A DNA stretch of 30,160 bases, from NCBI RefSeq assembly GCF_000485595.1, contig NW_014577195.1, positions 317,145 through 347,304 on the forward strand. The letters are read 5' to 3'. Made by a program: the position numbers and the translations under genes. The notes below the pieces were generated by a model. It ran no database searches and was not told the DNA's origin. It saw nothing but the letters and a program-made list of their open reading frames with translations. This document shows, in pieces, positions 1 to 7,752 of the stretch; position 1 is the stretch's first letter; each line of letters starts with the position of its first letter. The stretch comes from Priapulus caudatus. Lineage: Eukaryota > Priapulida > Priapulimorpha > Priapulimorphida > Priapulidae.

Positions 1-46
<46 letters not shown>
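1..46. repeat. (TA)n microsatellite at the window edge
   Basis: An uninterrupted TA run of 46 bases begins the window and probably continues to the left. It is followed by AT-rich DNA containing another short TATATA stretch near 77-85. Confidence 0.97.
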
Positions 47-47
<1 letters not shown>

Positions 48-1044
48 TATATAATTACACCAATAAATTACTGTGTATATATATACAGCACTTTATTAGT
101 ATTAATTACTGGGGCTGTACCTGTATGCTACATGTACCTGTTCAAATTTTTATGGTTGAATATAAATGAATAAAATCATAAACACTAGGCTTTTTTCTTT
201 TTTATCAAATTAAATTAATTTTCTAGCCGAGGTTCTTAACTTTTAGTGAATTTGTCTAAATATTATTATCATCAAAACAATCATAATTAAAAATAAGGAG
301 TGATATCAGTGCCACTTCCATCATTACAATTACAGATTCAGCTGGAGAACGAACATAACACCAGGTGGCGCTATTGCATATCTGGTAACTAATTTAACTA
401 CTGATTGTATCCTGTGTGCTATTTCTTGATATTGTTAGTCTATGGTGATACAGTGACCTAATATTGTACTTAACCCCACCATTATGGGACATTTCATAAA
501 ATAATGTTTAACCACTTACATGGGTAAATCATGGTATTCATGGTACATCATGATACACTGCCATTTCTTAGTTAGAAGCTTGGTTAAAACTACACATAAT
601 CTTACTCCAGTTAACATATGGTAAGACCATAGTAGTTCATTTTAAAAGCAGCATAGCTACTAACAATAGTAACATGCAAAATACTATGAAACAAACCAAA
701 AAGCAAAAGAATTTCAAAATTAACTCCAAGTGATTGCTTTGTTTACGCGTTGCGAACCAATTAGTCTAGACAGACCAAGGCATAAAATTTGCAGTAGTCA
801 CTTAGGCTAGATTAGACACCATAATCAAAGAAAAGAAAGATATTGTTCCAAAAGCATTTCTATAGTGCCACTGGCTCCACCTGGAGAGGATAATCATAAC
901 CAAATTAGCACATGACGTTTTCACCAACATTGAGATAGTCATCTGATAAATTGTTTCACCCTCGTGAATTATATTATCAAATTACTGAAATACGAGAGAT
1001 AATGACACATGTATTAATAACTTCTAAATGAATGAAAAGGATAC
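47..1044. other. AT-rich DNA downstream of EMC6 exons, no gene resolved
   Basis: This stretch is AT-rich and has no long open frame on either strand. If the EMC6 gene continues leftwards on the minus strand, this is its next intron or 3' region. I searched the minus strand for the conserved EMC6 C-terminus (aromatic-rich, ending with Gly-Met-Val-His-Val-Tyr in known family members) and found no clear match. A pyrimidine-rich acceptor-like site lies near 880 but is followed at once by a short frame with a stop. Nothing else is supported. Confidence 0.5.
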
Positions 1045-1536
1045 AAATAAACCTCCAAGCAATCCATTAGATGCCAATGATGTTCTCGACATGAAATAGC
1101 GACTCCAATCATTACCTCCTTTCATGAGAAGAACTACCTAAACAAGCACAAAACAACTTATACATTGTTCATAAACTAAATAGCACATGTAATAGCAAAA
1201 TATTAGCCTAACACACCCTTTAATTACGCACATATCCATTATGATTTTACATATATAAAAATGTGTGGGAGAATGAATGCAATGGAATAAGAACCCTTGC
1301 GGTGTGAATGCGTATAATTTTATTTCATACAATAATTCACTGATGAATACGTCTAGTGATAGATAATTTGCTTACCGATAAACATAATGCTGTCACAAAG
1401 TAAAAGATGAAGCCATTAAGACCAGTAAGTCCTAGTATTCCAGCCGTACATCCGGAGAGAGCTGAGAGCGATGTCCGACAATAGTCAATGACAGCTGCAT
1501 TATTCCGGATAGCCACAGAATTGTAGACAACATTAT
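1045..1536 (-). CDS. EMC6: ER membrane protein complex subunit 6 (EMC6), partial: two internal exons
   Basis: EMC6 is a small multi-pass subunit of the ER membrane protein complex, which inserts transmembrane segments into the ER membrane. On the minus strand one exon runs 1536 to 1376 and encodes a segment containing [20 protein letters not shown] followed by [19 protein letters not shown], the family's most conserved block (human counterpart recalled as [20 protein letters not shown]). It is preceded by a good acceptor (T-rich tract, then TATAG) and ends at a consensus donor (TCG|GTAAGC), phase 0. The second exon, 1137 to 1045, follows an acceptor (TGTTTAG) and encodes a segment with DWSRYFMSR and GLLGGLF, matching the loop and start of the last membrane helix; its donor (GTATCC) is weak. 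Read through, the frame stops after six more residues. The N-terminal start and the conserved C-terminal residues are not convincingly in the window. Identity is confident; completeness and exact 3' end are not. Confidence 0.9.
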
Positions 1537-1690
1537 CTATAATAAAAATTGCAAACCATTTATTACATGGAGTCATAACAATAAATAATACCCATGGATG
1601 CTTACTACGTTCAGCAATCCATACATAAGCTTTCAAATGATGGCCATTTATGGGCTCTCGCAACCAGTAATCTTGCTAAATAGGAAAATT

Positions 1691-1747
1691 CCTAACCCTA
1701 ACCATAACTCTAATTTTAACTGTAACCATAACATTAACCCTAACTCT
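1691..1747. repeat. degenerate telomere-like (CCTAAC)n tract
   Basis: A run of TAACCC-like hexamers with many substitutions (CCTAACCCTAACC, then decayed units ending in ATTAACCCTAACTC) lies in what would be the first EMC6 intron. It is much more decayed than the telomere-like tracts at 3.5-5.9 kb and so is probably an older interstitial insertion. Confidence 0.75.
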
Positions 1748-2123
1748 ATTATTGGAACCATGACAGCAGAAAACGACCAGTTTGTCAAATCTGTCAGACC
1801 GAATACCTTTTTCAGACAGGTCCGGCAGAATTTACATGCGCTCTGGACCCTATTATGTGACACTGTTTTCCCCAGAACCGGGCCCTCATCATTTACCGAC
1901 TCCACAGTATTTATTAAGACTGGCAAGAAATTAATTGGTCTGGCACAAATCGGCTCAAAATCATACACATTGTCCGATAAAGAAAATAAATTTGTTTACA
2001 TTTTCTGTATGACAGCATTCCATTACAGAACAAAAGTAGAACATGTGTAATACAGGAATCACATGAACATATCTACAGATATTGTATAATATACTATAGA
2101 CATGTTCCTGCTATTACTATCAC

Positions 2124-2163
2124 CACCACTAACACTACTGTCACCAATAAAAGATGATGACAT
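2124..2163 (-). CDS. possible first coding exon of EMC6 (weak)
   Basis: The first recognised EMC6 exon begins in phase 1, so an upstream exon must supply a start codon and one base. On the minus strand an ATG at 2163 opens 13 codons (MSSSFIGDSSVSG) and then a G before a GTGATAGT donor-like site, giving the required phase and an Asp at the junction. Ser/Gly-rich variable N-termini are normal in the family. However, the sequence is part of a low-complexity ACT/ACC stretch, the donor is weak, and other starts are possible. Confidence 0.2.
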
Positions 2164-2439
2164 TGATAGTAGATTTTAAGACAAAGCATAATGATAATGA
2201 TTTGAACAAGATCATGATTTTCTTTGAGAGATATACGCAGTTATTTACCAGGTTTTACAAAGGTAGACGATTTCCCACTGGTGGGTGTCAGGCTGTGCAT
2301 TGACGCAGTATGGTCTGGACAGGCTAAGATGGGCTAAAGCGTAAGAGTCTAAAGCGTATGAGCTACAGTACAGGCACAGCATACGACTAAGGCAAGGGTA
2401 ATCTAGACTAAAACTATAAGCGAGTTCGTAATTACAGTC

Positions 2440-2451
2440 TGCGCATGCGCA
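2440..2451. promoter_or_regulatory. NRF-1-type palindrome TGCGCATGCGCA
   Basis: A perfect 12-bp palindrome matches the NRF-1 consensus (YGCGCAYGCGCR) found in many animal housekeeping promoters. It lies upstream of EMC6 in the minus-strand sense, in a slightly CpG-richer patch, so it could mark the EMC6 promoter. A second copy (5311-5321) lies inside a repeat, which weakens any inference from the motif alone. Confidence 0.35.
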
Positions 2452-2568
2452 AACTTTGCCATGAATTATTCAGGGTCAGGTCATTTGTGAAAAACATTTC
2501 GTATTTCGACCGCACAGTACACATACGCATGCATCTGCGTCGTTGTAATGCTACAGTCTTCGCGTGCA

Positions 2569-2715
2569 CAGGCACTTGGAGCGTTTCAATAAAATATAAT
2601 GCTAAATAAATACGAAATATATTTACTACCAGTCTTAATGTTTCTATACTCTCTTTCACTTATTATTGCCGACAATTTCCTGTAAATGCCGTCCAAATGC
2701 TCATCCGCAACAAAC
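2569..2715 (-). repeat. single diverged arm of the palindromic element at 6843-7610
   Basis: From CACAGGCACTTGG onward this block aligns with both arms of the 6.8-7.6 kb palindrome at roughly 80% by eye, including the pattern TTTACTACC then TTAATGTTTCT, TTATTGCCG and AAATGCTCATC. The second arm and the opposite terminus are absent here. The block overlaps the coding candidate at 2630-2895, so either this is a transposable-element remnant or the palindromic element picked up a host exon. Confidence 0.75.
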
Positions 2716-2895
2716 CCTGGCTGCCGCTGCACACTGACACATAAATATATATAGCAGGTAGAAAAGTGTGCTGCCAAAATTCGCTCGAACCTGTTTGATT
2801 GCTTCGACTCGTTCGGCTAACTTCGTCATGACGTCATGACTGACAGCAGGCATCCCATGGATGATACATTCGATCTTGGAGTCGAAGTTAGCCAA
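2630..2895 (-). CDS. unidentified two-exon coding candidate (partial or pseudogene)
   Basis: On the minus strand an ATG at 2895 opens 35 codons beginning MANFDSKIECIIHGMPAV to a CAG|GTTCGA donor-like site at 2791. A possible acceptor (TGTGCAG) at 2727 would join it in frame to 32 codons including GFVADEHLDGIYRKLSAIIS and REYRNIKT, ending at a GTAGTAAAT donor-like site at 2630. The composition (charged, amphipathic, alpha-helical in look) is more protein-like than the surroundings. The proposed 64-bp intron is short and its donor is not consensus. The second exon overlaps a dispersed repeat, and the two repeat arms at 6.9-7.2 kb contain the same frame broken by stops. I do not recognise the family. 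A retained exon, a pseudogene and a chance frame all remain possible. Confidence 0.25.
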
Positions 2896-3472
2896 ATGCT
2901 ATGCGCATTGGAAACAGAAATGACGCTCAAAATATCGCCGCTCGTCACTTCGAACTTTTGTAACAGGTTATAATAGTTTAATACAGAGTATTGTGATACA
3001 TAGTAAGTCCCAGGATAACGGAGAAAGGTTCGTGTTTAGAATAAACCCAGTTTGGAAGTTGTAGTCTCGAAAATGCACCATAAAACTGCCCTGAGTGAAT
3101 CACTCAGGGGTTCCTCCAAAGAAAAGAATAGGCTCGCGTTGTAACACTACTCTTGTTGGGTTACATTATTGTATCTAACGTAACACGTGCGTGCATGCGT
3201 GCGTGTGCACATACACGTGCCTGTGCACGTGTGCCTGCGTGCGTGCGTACAAAGAATACATGCACATATACGTAGGCCTACTGAGCCGAGAGCGCACGCC
3301 GCACTCGAGATTTCACCGATTTTTGTCACGAATGACCTGGTGACCTGTGACATCACACAACCCCTTGGCTAACTATGAGAACGAGTACGAACTCGCTACG
3401 TGGTGACTGATGGGGAACACTTTCCCCCCGAGCGTAGATGGACGGTCACGTGATGTGGCTGCACTTGTGTTC
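2896..3472. other. unassigned DNA with a 21-bp perfect hairpin and a GTGC-rich patch
   Basis: No gene is visible. The stretch holds a perfect inverted repeat CCCTGAGTGA-A-TCACTCAGGG at 3089-3109 and an imperfect GTGCGTGC/ACGTGC microsatellite around 3185-3250. A short stem (GGGGAA...TTCCCC) lies near 3412-3426, just before the first long telomere-like tract. Confidence 0.6.
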
Positions 3473-3517
3473 GGATTAGGGTTAGGGTTAGGGTTAGGGT
3501 TGGGATTAGGGTTAGGG
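3473..3517. repeat. interstitial telomere-like (TTAGGG)n, about seven units
   Basis: GGATTAGGG followed by near-perfect TTAGGG units, with one TTGGGA interruption. It points in the TTAGGG direction on the plus strand and lies about 130 bp left of element A copy 1. Confidence 0.95.
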
Positions 3518-3652
3518 AAATAAGGCCATGTCTAGCACGAAAGTATGACTGTGGAATCTTTCTGTGGAAGATTTGAACTTTGAAGCATCTAGTACTAATA
3601 GTAGTATGATCTACGCCATCGACGCCATCTTGTCCATCTACGCCCGGGGAAA

Positions 3653-3854
3653 GACTCGCGGCTAGGGCCTGCATACCTCCCAACACCCATAGCCATTGGT
3701 TGATACAAATATAGTTCAAGGTAATTTTTTAAATTAAATTGTAATTAGTGTTAGGGTTAGGGTTAGGGCTGAGGACTGAGGAGTTTCAGGCACGTGATAT
3801 GTATCAACCAATGGGATTTGGGAGGTATGCAGATTGCAGGACCTAGCTGCGAAT
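3653..3854. mobile_element. foldback element A, copy 1 (short form)
   Basis: The left arm (3653-3710: GACTCGCGGCTAGGGCCTGC, then CATACCTCCCAA and ATTGGTTGATACAAAT) is repeated inverted at about 3797-3854. Between the arms lie an AT-rich block, three TTAGGG units (3751-3768) and a CACGTG-containing segment. The same arms and flanking segments occur in opposite orientation in copy 2 (5196-5695), which carries about 300 bp more internal sequence, so copy 1 looks like an internal deletion derivative. No coding capacity. It is adjacent to element B copy 1 on the right. Confidence 0.8.
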
Positions 3855-4068
3855 GGGATAGCTCTAGTACTATAGCCCGCGTACAGTTGCCACTGGCTAC
3901 TAGTACTGGCGCTGATAGGGTCTATGTCCCCAAGGGTACTGCCGGAACGTACCCTGGGTACGGTCCGGTATACCGGAACGTACCCTGGTACTGAATACTA
4001 CTATCTAATATGCCGGACCGTACCTCGCCTACTCCACTAACGAGTTTAGGGAGTCGCCTACACATACT

Positions 4069-4100
4069 CCCTAACCCTAACCCTAACACTAACCCTAACC
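4069..4100. repeat. telomere-like (CCCTAA)n in the loop of element B copy 1
   Basis: Five CCCTAA-type units, one of them variant (CACTAA), lie between the inverted arms of the element, in CCCTAA orientation on the plus strand. Equivalent tracts sit at the same place in B copies 2 and 3. Confidence 0.95.
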
Positions 4101-4233
4101 ATGTCAGCTAGATAGTTACCAGGGTACGTTCCGGTATACCGGATCGTACCCAGGGTACGTTCCGGCAGTACCCTGGGGGACATAGACCCTATCAGCAGTA
4201 CTGGCAGCTGCCAGTGGCAACTGTACGCGGGCT

Positions 4234-4378
4234 ATAGTACTACTACTACTACTACTACTAGTACTAGTACTACTACTACTAGTACTACTACTACTACTAG
4301 TACTACTACTACTACTACTACTACTAGTAGTAGTACTACTACTAGTACTAGTAGTAGTACTAGTAGTAGTAGTACTAG
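4234..4378. repeat. (ACT/AGT)n trinucleotide expansion inside element B copy 1
   Basis: About 145 bp consist of ACT and AGT triplets in alternating blocks that are themselves self-complementary (ACTAGT junctions), so the tract can fold back on itself. The left arm of the element has only one such unit, so the expansion happened after the arms formed. The serine/threonine-rich frame across it is a repeat artefact. Confidence 0.9.
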
Positions 4379-4392
4379 AGCTACGAATGGGG

Positions 4393-5154
4393 TAGCCACA
4401 AGTTCCCATCTCGCTTAACACTACGTGGCGAGAGGGTGTAACTCGCGCCGTGTAACTAGTCGGAGAGCCTGGTCGGTTTACGAATGGGGGAAAGCGACAC
4501 CGTGACTGATGGATTGTCTGATTGCATCTACAGTATGCCTTGTCTCAAGCATACAGTGCAGAATCTAAAGCAGAGAAAAGCAGCTTATCTACCTAGATGT
4601 TTATGAAACTCAATCTTTTCTGATTACTAATGATAAAGTTGCATGTACCGTTTTTAAAACGCTTCGTCTTCGCACTTGCAGAGGCTGCCATATTTACAAT
4701 CGGGTTAGTCGTGAGCCAATCAGCATAAAGATAACTAGTTTTCGCAATATATTTTCACTTAATAATAATAATATATATTTTAAAATCCTCTATGTAAATA
4801 ATATTTTTATTATTTATAAAAAAAATCCTGCCTACATATCACCAATAATATAAAATAGTATTACGTCTAATTAGACTACGGCGAATTCGACTGTGGTTTT
4901 GACTGAGGTTTGTCAACAAAACTTATATTGCTCGTGGATTCGCCGATTAGCATTAAATATTTTTGCTTTATTTTGCGTTTATAATTGATTTTCAACTATA
5001 ACACAAATTAATGCACTAATTTTGAACGTGTCACTCAAATTTACCAGTTAACGAGTGGTTATATATCAGCGATTAATTGTGAGTGTGTGTATCAAAATTC
5101 AAATCAAATCCCTATCATGTCCATGATTCATAATTCATATCACTGACGGAGTGA
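4393..5154. other. unassigned, increasingly AT-rich spacer between B copy 1 and element B2/A2
   Basis: No gene or long open frame is seen. Positions 4741-4860 are strongly AT-rich. The remainder shows no repeat that I can match elsewhere in the window, apart from a short CGAATGGGGG motif near 4478 resembling the duplicated target of B copy 1. Confidence 0.5.
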
Positions 5155-5195
5155 CGCTGAGAGTGAGAGGGTCTATGTACCCCGGGTAGTTGCCG

Positions 5196-5695
5196 ACTCG
5201 CAGCTAGGGCCTGCATACCTCCCAAATCCTATTGGTTGATACAAATCACGTGCCTGAAACTCCTGTTTTAATAAAACTTATGGTGCATACACCCGTTGAC
5301 AGTTTAACACTGCGCATGCGCTTAGCCTAAGGTCAAAGGTCGGGAGGAGTTTCCGTCTCAGAAAGCGCGAGTAAAATGCGCGAACAATGGCGTTAACGTG
5401 TATTCCCTGCTACGTGCACTGTTCTTCGACACAAAGGTGAGCGACCTGCGTATGCAAGGCAGATAACGCATCGAGATAAACAATATTGCGGAGTTTACTC
5501 GCACATCCGGGCTCTCGCGGAGATGCGTAACTAATGGCGCAGAACATAGGCGCAGAACTGTCAATGGGTGTATTGTGACCCTAACCGGTAACCCTAACCC
5601 TAACCCTAACACTAATTACAATTTAATTTAAAAAATTAACTAGATTTGTATCACCCAATGGTACGTTGGGAGGTATGCAGGCCCTAGCCGCGAGT
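5196..5695. mobile_element. foldback element A, copy 2 (long form), inserted in element B copy 2
   Basis: The termini ACTCGCAGCTAGG and CCTAGCCGCGAGT are inverted repeats, extended by CATACCTCCCAA and ATTGG-type motifs (arms 5196-5268 and 5640-5695). Inside are a second inverted pair (5286-5304 with 5556-5574, around ACACCC and TTGACAG), an NRF-1-like TGCGCATGCGC (5311-5321), an AGGTCAAAGGTC direct repeat (5330-5341) and a telomere-like tract (5578-5613). Flanking TGCCG-containing sequences (TAGTTGCCG left, TTACTGCCG right) may be a degraded target duplication within the host B element. A minus-strand frame across the interior shows no recognisable domain. Confidence 0.75.
5578..5613. repeat. 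telomere-like (CCCTAA)n in element A copy 2
   Basis: ACCCTAACCGGTAACCCTAA and following units lie immediately inside the right arm, matching in inverted orientation the three TTAGGG units of A copy 1. Confidence 0.95.
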
Positions 5696-5818
5696 TTACT
5701 GCCGGAACGTACCCTGGGTACGGTCCGGTATACCTGAACGTACCCTGGTACTATCTAATATGCCGGACCGTACCTCGCCTACTCCACTAACGAGTCTAGG
5801 GAGTCGCCTATGCCTACT

Positions 5819-5850
5819 CCCTAACCCTAACCCGAACCCTAACCCTAACC
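5819..5850. repeat. telomere-like (CCCTAA)n in element B copy 2
   Basis: Five units, one of them CCCGAA, lie at the same internal position as in B copies 1 and 3, after the conserved GGGAGTCGCCTA motif. Confidence 0.95.
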
Positions 5851-5955
5851 ATATTCATAGATATATACAACCATCGATAGAAACATACAACTATCGATAG
5901 ATATATCAATAGATATATACATATATATGATGTGTTGTATATATCTATGCCATAT
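5849..5955. mobile_element. 95-bp palindromic micro-element inserted in B copy 2
   Basis: The 16-bp inverted termini CATAGATATATACAAC (5856-5871) and its exact complement (5934-5949) enclose ATCGATAG-rich sequence. CCATAT occurs directly on both sides (5849-5854 and 5950-5955). B copy 3 at the equivalent point reads CCATATCAGATAG with no insert and so represents the empty site. This supports a real insertion with a 6-bp duplication. Confidence 0.75.
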
Positions 5956-5956
5956 C

Positions 5957-6807
5957 AAATAGTGACCAGGGTACGTCCCGGTATACCGGACCGTACCCAG
6001 GGTACGATCCAGCAGTACCCTGGGGGACATAGACCCTTTCAGCATAAGTAAGACTCTAAGGCTAACTAGTGAATGGGACATTAACTACCTTACTATAGAG
6101 CAATTAAGTTAACTGATAAACAGTGACCAACTACGTACTACTAGTACTACTACCAATACTACGTCTCCTACTATCAATAGGCAATATGGCCAATCATTCT
6201 GTCACATGATGATGTACCTGTAGCACAGATAAGGGCTATAACATTGGTAAAGCCGGGTATACTCTGGTTTAATCTTTAATATAAGCATGTTATTTTCATT
6301 TTTAATGTTTTAAGTACACTTATAAAGAAGGCTGATGTATACGTGCTGACATATCCACATAGTATTGAATACATACAGGGCTGACACAATTGAGGCTAAT
6401 CTCACACTCTCACTCTGGGTCTACTAATTCTCACGCATACAGAAACAAACAGATTAAAAAAATGAAGTATACTTTAGAGCATTTCAATTCGCTGAATGGT
6501 TTTAGCTCTCGTCCTTACTTGCTAATAAGAACAGCTTTATGTAAGTGAGTTTCGTCTAAGAAGCTGAAGGAGCAACTAACCTGATTAGCTAAAAACCCCT
6601 ATCTATAATAAGCCTGCTCGTTCTGGTTCCGTTCCACTATACTATAGTAGCCTAAAAGCAGAACTACAGTGTATTGCATTACATACATGTGTATATTTAA
6701 AAACTCACTTAAGTATGCACCAGAATGCACAATTTCAAGCTGAAAAAATGCAAAAGCTCCCTGGTGAGGGTGTGCCCTCTGCCCACACCCTCCCCCCGCT
6801 CGGTGAG
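5957..6807. repeat. left arm of the long palindrome
   Basis: The arm is repeated in inverse complement at about 8128-8933, co-linearly over about 0.8 kb. By eye there are only around ten substitutions and a handful of 4-8 bp indels (for example a CATCAT insertion near 6205 and a TA-unit difference near 6693). It contains no long open frame. Its outer border is the B copy 2 core and its inner border the C-rich block ACCCTCCCCCCGCTCGG. Confidence 0.9.
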
Positions 6808-6842
6808 CATGAGCATCACTGACAGTGACACGTACTATTAAT

Positions 6843-7610
6843 CACAGGCACTTGGAACGTCTCAATAAAAAAAAGGTAAATAAACACGAAATGTATTTAC
6901 TACCAAAGTCGATCTTAATGTTTCTCTACTCTATGTCGCCTATTATTGCCGATAATTACCCGTAAATGCCGGTGAAATGCTCATCTGCCACACACAACTG
7001 TCACAAGTACACCGCACGCCCGCCCTGTGCACAAACAACATGAATAAGAGAGAATGAATGAATGACTCTCTTATTCATGTTGTTTGTGCACAGGGTGGGT
7101 GTGCGGTGTACTTGTGTGTTGCAGATGAGCATTTGACCGGCATTTACGGGTAATTATCGGCAATAATAGGCGACATAGAGTCAGGGTTCAACATTAACTT
7201 TTTATTTCACTAGACCATCAGGCTAGTTACTGAGGAAAACCACTAGCCCTGACACTGACAGGTATTGTTTTAAGCACGAACACCGTAATAAAGATTCGAT
7301 GTTTTGCCTTGCACTACTGACATTGTGACAATTGTGCATTTTGTAATTACAAATGTGACTTATAAGGCAGAAAGGTGTGAAATGATGTCATGTAACTATG
7401 TGCGAGTACTATATGACCAATTCTAGCACGACCAGTCGGGCTACTAGCACTCTGGTTGTATGCGACCGGACCAAGCATTTACCCGACTAGGTCGGTCGGA
7501 TGTGGGTTAGTGTTGAACCCTGCATAGACTACAGAAACATTAAGACTTTGGTAGTAAATACATTTCGTGTTTATTTACCTTTTTTTATTGAGATGTTCCA
7601 AGTGCCTGTG
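6843..7610. mobile_element. palindromic element at the centre of the long palindrome, 8-bp target duplication
   Basis: The termini CACAGGCACTTGG and CCAAGTGCCTGTG are exact complements. CTATTAAT flanks directly on both sides (6835-6842 and 7611-7618). The arms run 6843-7052 and 7066-7181 plus 7531-7610, around a 13-nt loop of AATG repeats. The right arm is interrupted by the hAT-like MITE at 7182-7522. The arms include a stretch matching the coding candidate at 2630-2726, but here the frame carries stops. No transposase is present. Confidence 0.8.
7174..7530. mobile_element. hAT-like MITE, 341 bp, with 8-bp target duplication
   Basis: The element spans 7182-7522 with termini CAGGGTTCAACATTAAC and the complement of CAGGGTTCAACACTAAC. 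CAG-beginning inverted repeats and 8-bp duplications are hallmarks of hAT transposons. The duplication is CATAGAGT (7174-7181) and CATAGACT (7523-7530), 7 of 8 identical. The opposite arm of the host palindrome (about 6927-6944) carries the uninterrupted site. No transposase frame is present, so it is non-autonomous. Confidence 0.88.
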
Positions 7611-7679
7611 CTATTAATCAGTGTGACTGTGTGTAGCCTATCAATATCGCCGTCACTAGTAGTTGTATAGTAGTAATAG

Positions 7680-7752
7680 TATCAGGAGTAAGATAATATA
7701 TTATCTTATATTATATATCTTAAATGGATCCTATATTATCTTACTCCTGATA
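7680..7752. mobile_element. 73-bp hairpin element, TATCAGGAGT family, copy 1
   Basis: ATCAGGAGTAAGATAATATA (7681-7700) is exactly complementary to 7732-7751. The ends read TA-TCAGG and CCTGA-TA, consistent with a TA target as used by Tc1/mariner-type elements. A 71-bp hairpin with nearly the same termini lies at 16225-16295. Confidence 0.65.

Larger units (their letters stand above)
3850..4392. mobile_element. foldback element B, copy 1, with 9-bp target duplication
   Basis: The element spans 3859-4383. Its left end TAGCTCTAGTAC is inverted at the right (GTACTAGAGCTA). Flanking direct repeats CGAATGGGA (3850-3858) and CGAATGGGG (4384-4392) match at 8 of 9 bases, which looks like a target-site duplication of the 8-9 bp class made by hAT or Mutator-type transposases. 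The inner arms (about 3862-3991 and 4117-4240) contain GGGTCTATGTCCCC, TACTGCCGGAACGTACCC and CCGGTATACCGG, themselves palindromic. The loop holds a CCCTAA tract (4069-4100). The right arm is extended by an AGT/ACT trinucleotide expansion. No open frame encodes a transposase, so it is non-autonomous. Confidence 0.8.
5155..6045. mobile_element. foldback element B, copy 2, interrupted by element A copy 2 and a 95-bp palindrome
   Basis: A B end (GAGAGGGTCTATG, 5165-5177) is cut off at about 5195, where element A copy 2 intervenes. B sequence resumes at 5696 with TTACTGCCGGAACGTACC and runs through the palindromic CCGGTATACC block, a CCCTAA tract (5819-5850) and the opposite arm (5967-6045, ending GGGGGACATAGACCC). 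A separate palindrome interrupts it at 5855-5949. Its right arm merges into the left arm of the long palindrome, so this B copy forms the left border of that structure. Confidence 0.7.

Noticed and set aside
853-886. Possible last EMC6 exon on the minus strand (frames with FW, or with LIMV)
   Set aside because: Two alternative acceptors give different short C-termini, each with only scattered matches to the conserved end, and a better acceptor at about 881 leads straight to a stop. The evidence is no better than chance.
1598-2050. 150-codon plus-strand frame
   Set aside because: It overlaps the EMC6 acceptor side in antisense, contains the degenerate telomere-like tract (Asn/Pro/His-rich part) and matches no family.
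4116-4421. Serine/threonine-rich 101-codon frame
   Set aside because: It spans the ACT/AGT expansion and the inverted arm of element B; no coding evidence.
5358-5612. 84-codon minus-strand frame inside element A copy 2
   Set aside because: Its start is the telomere-like tract (Leu-Gly-Leu-Gly), there is no recognisable domain, and copy 1 lacks most of it.
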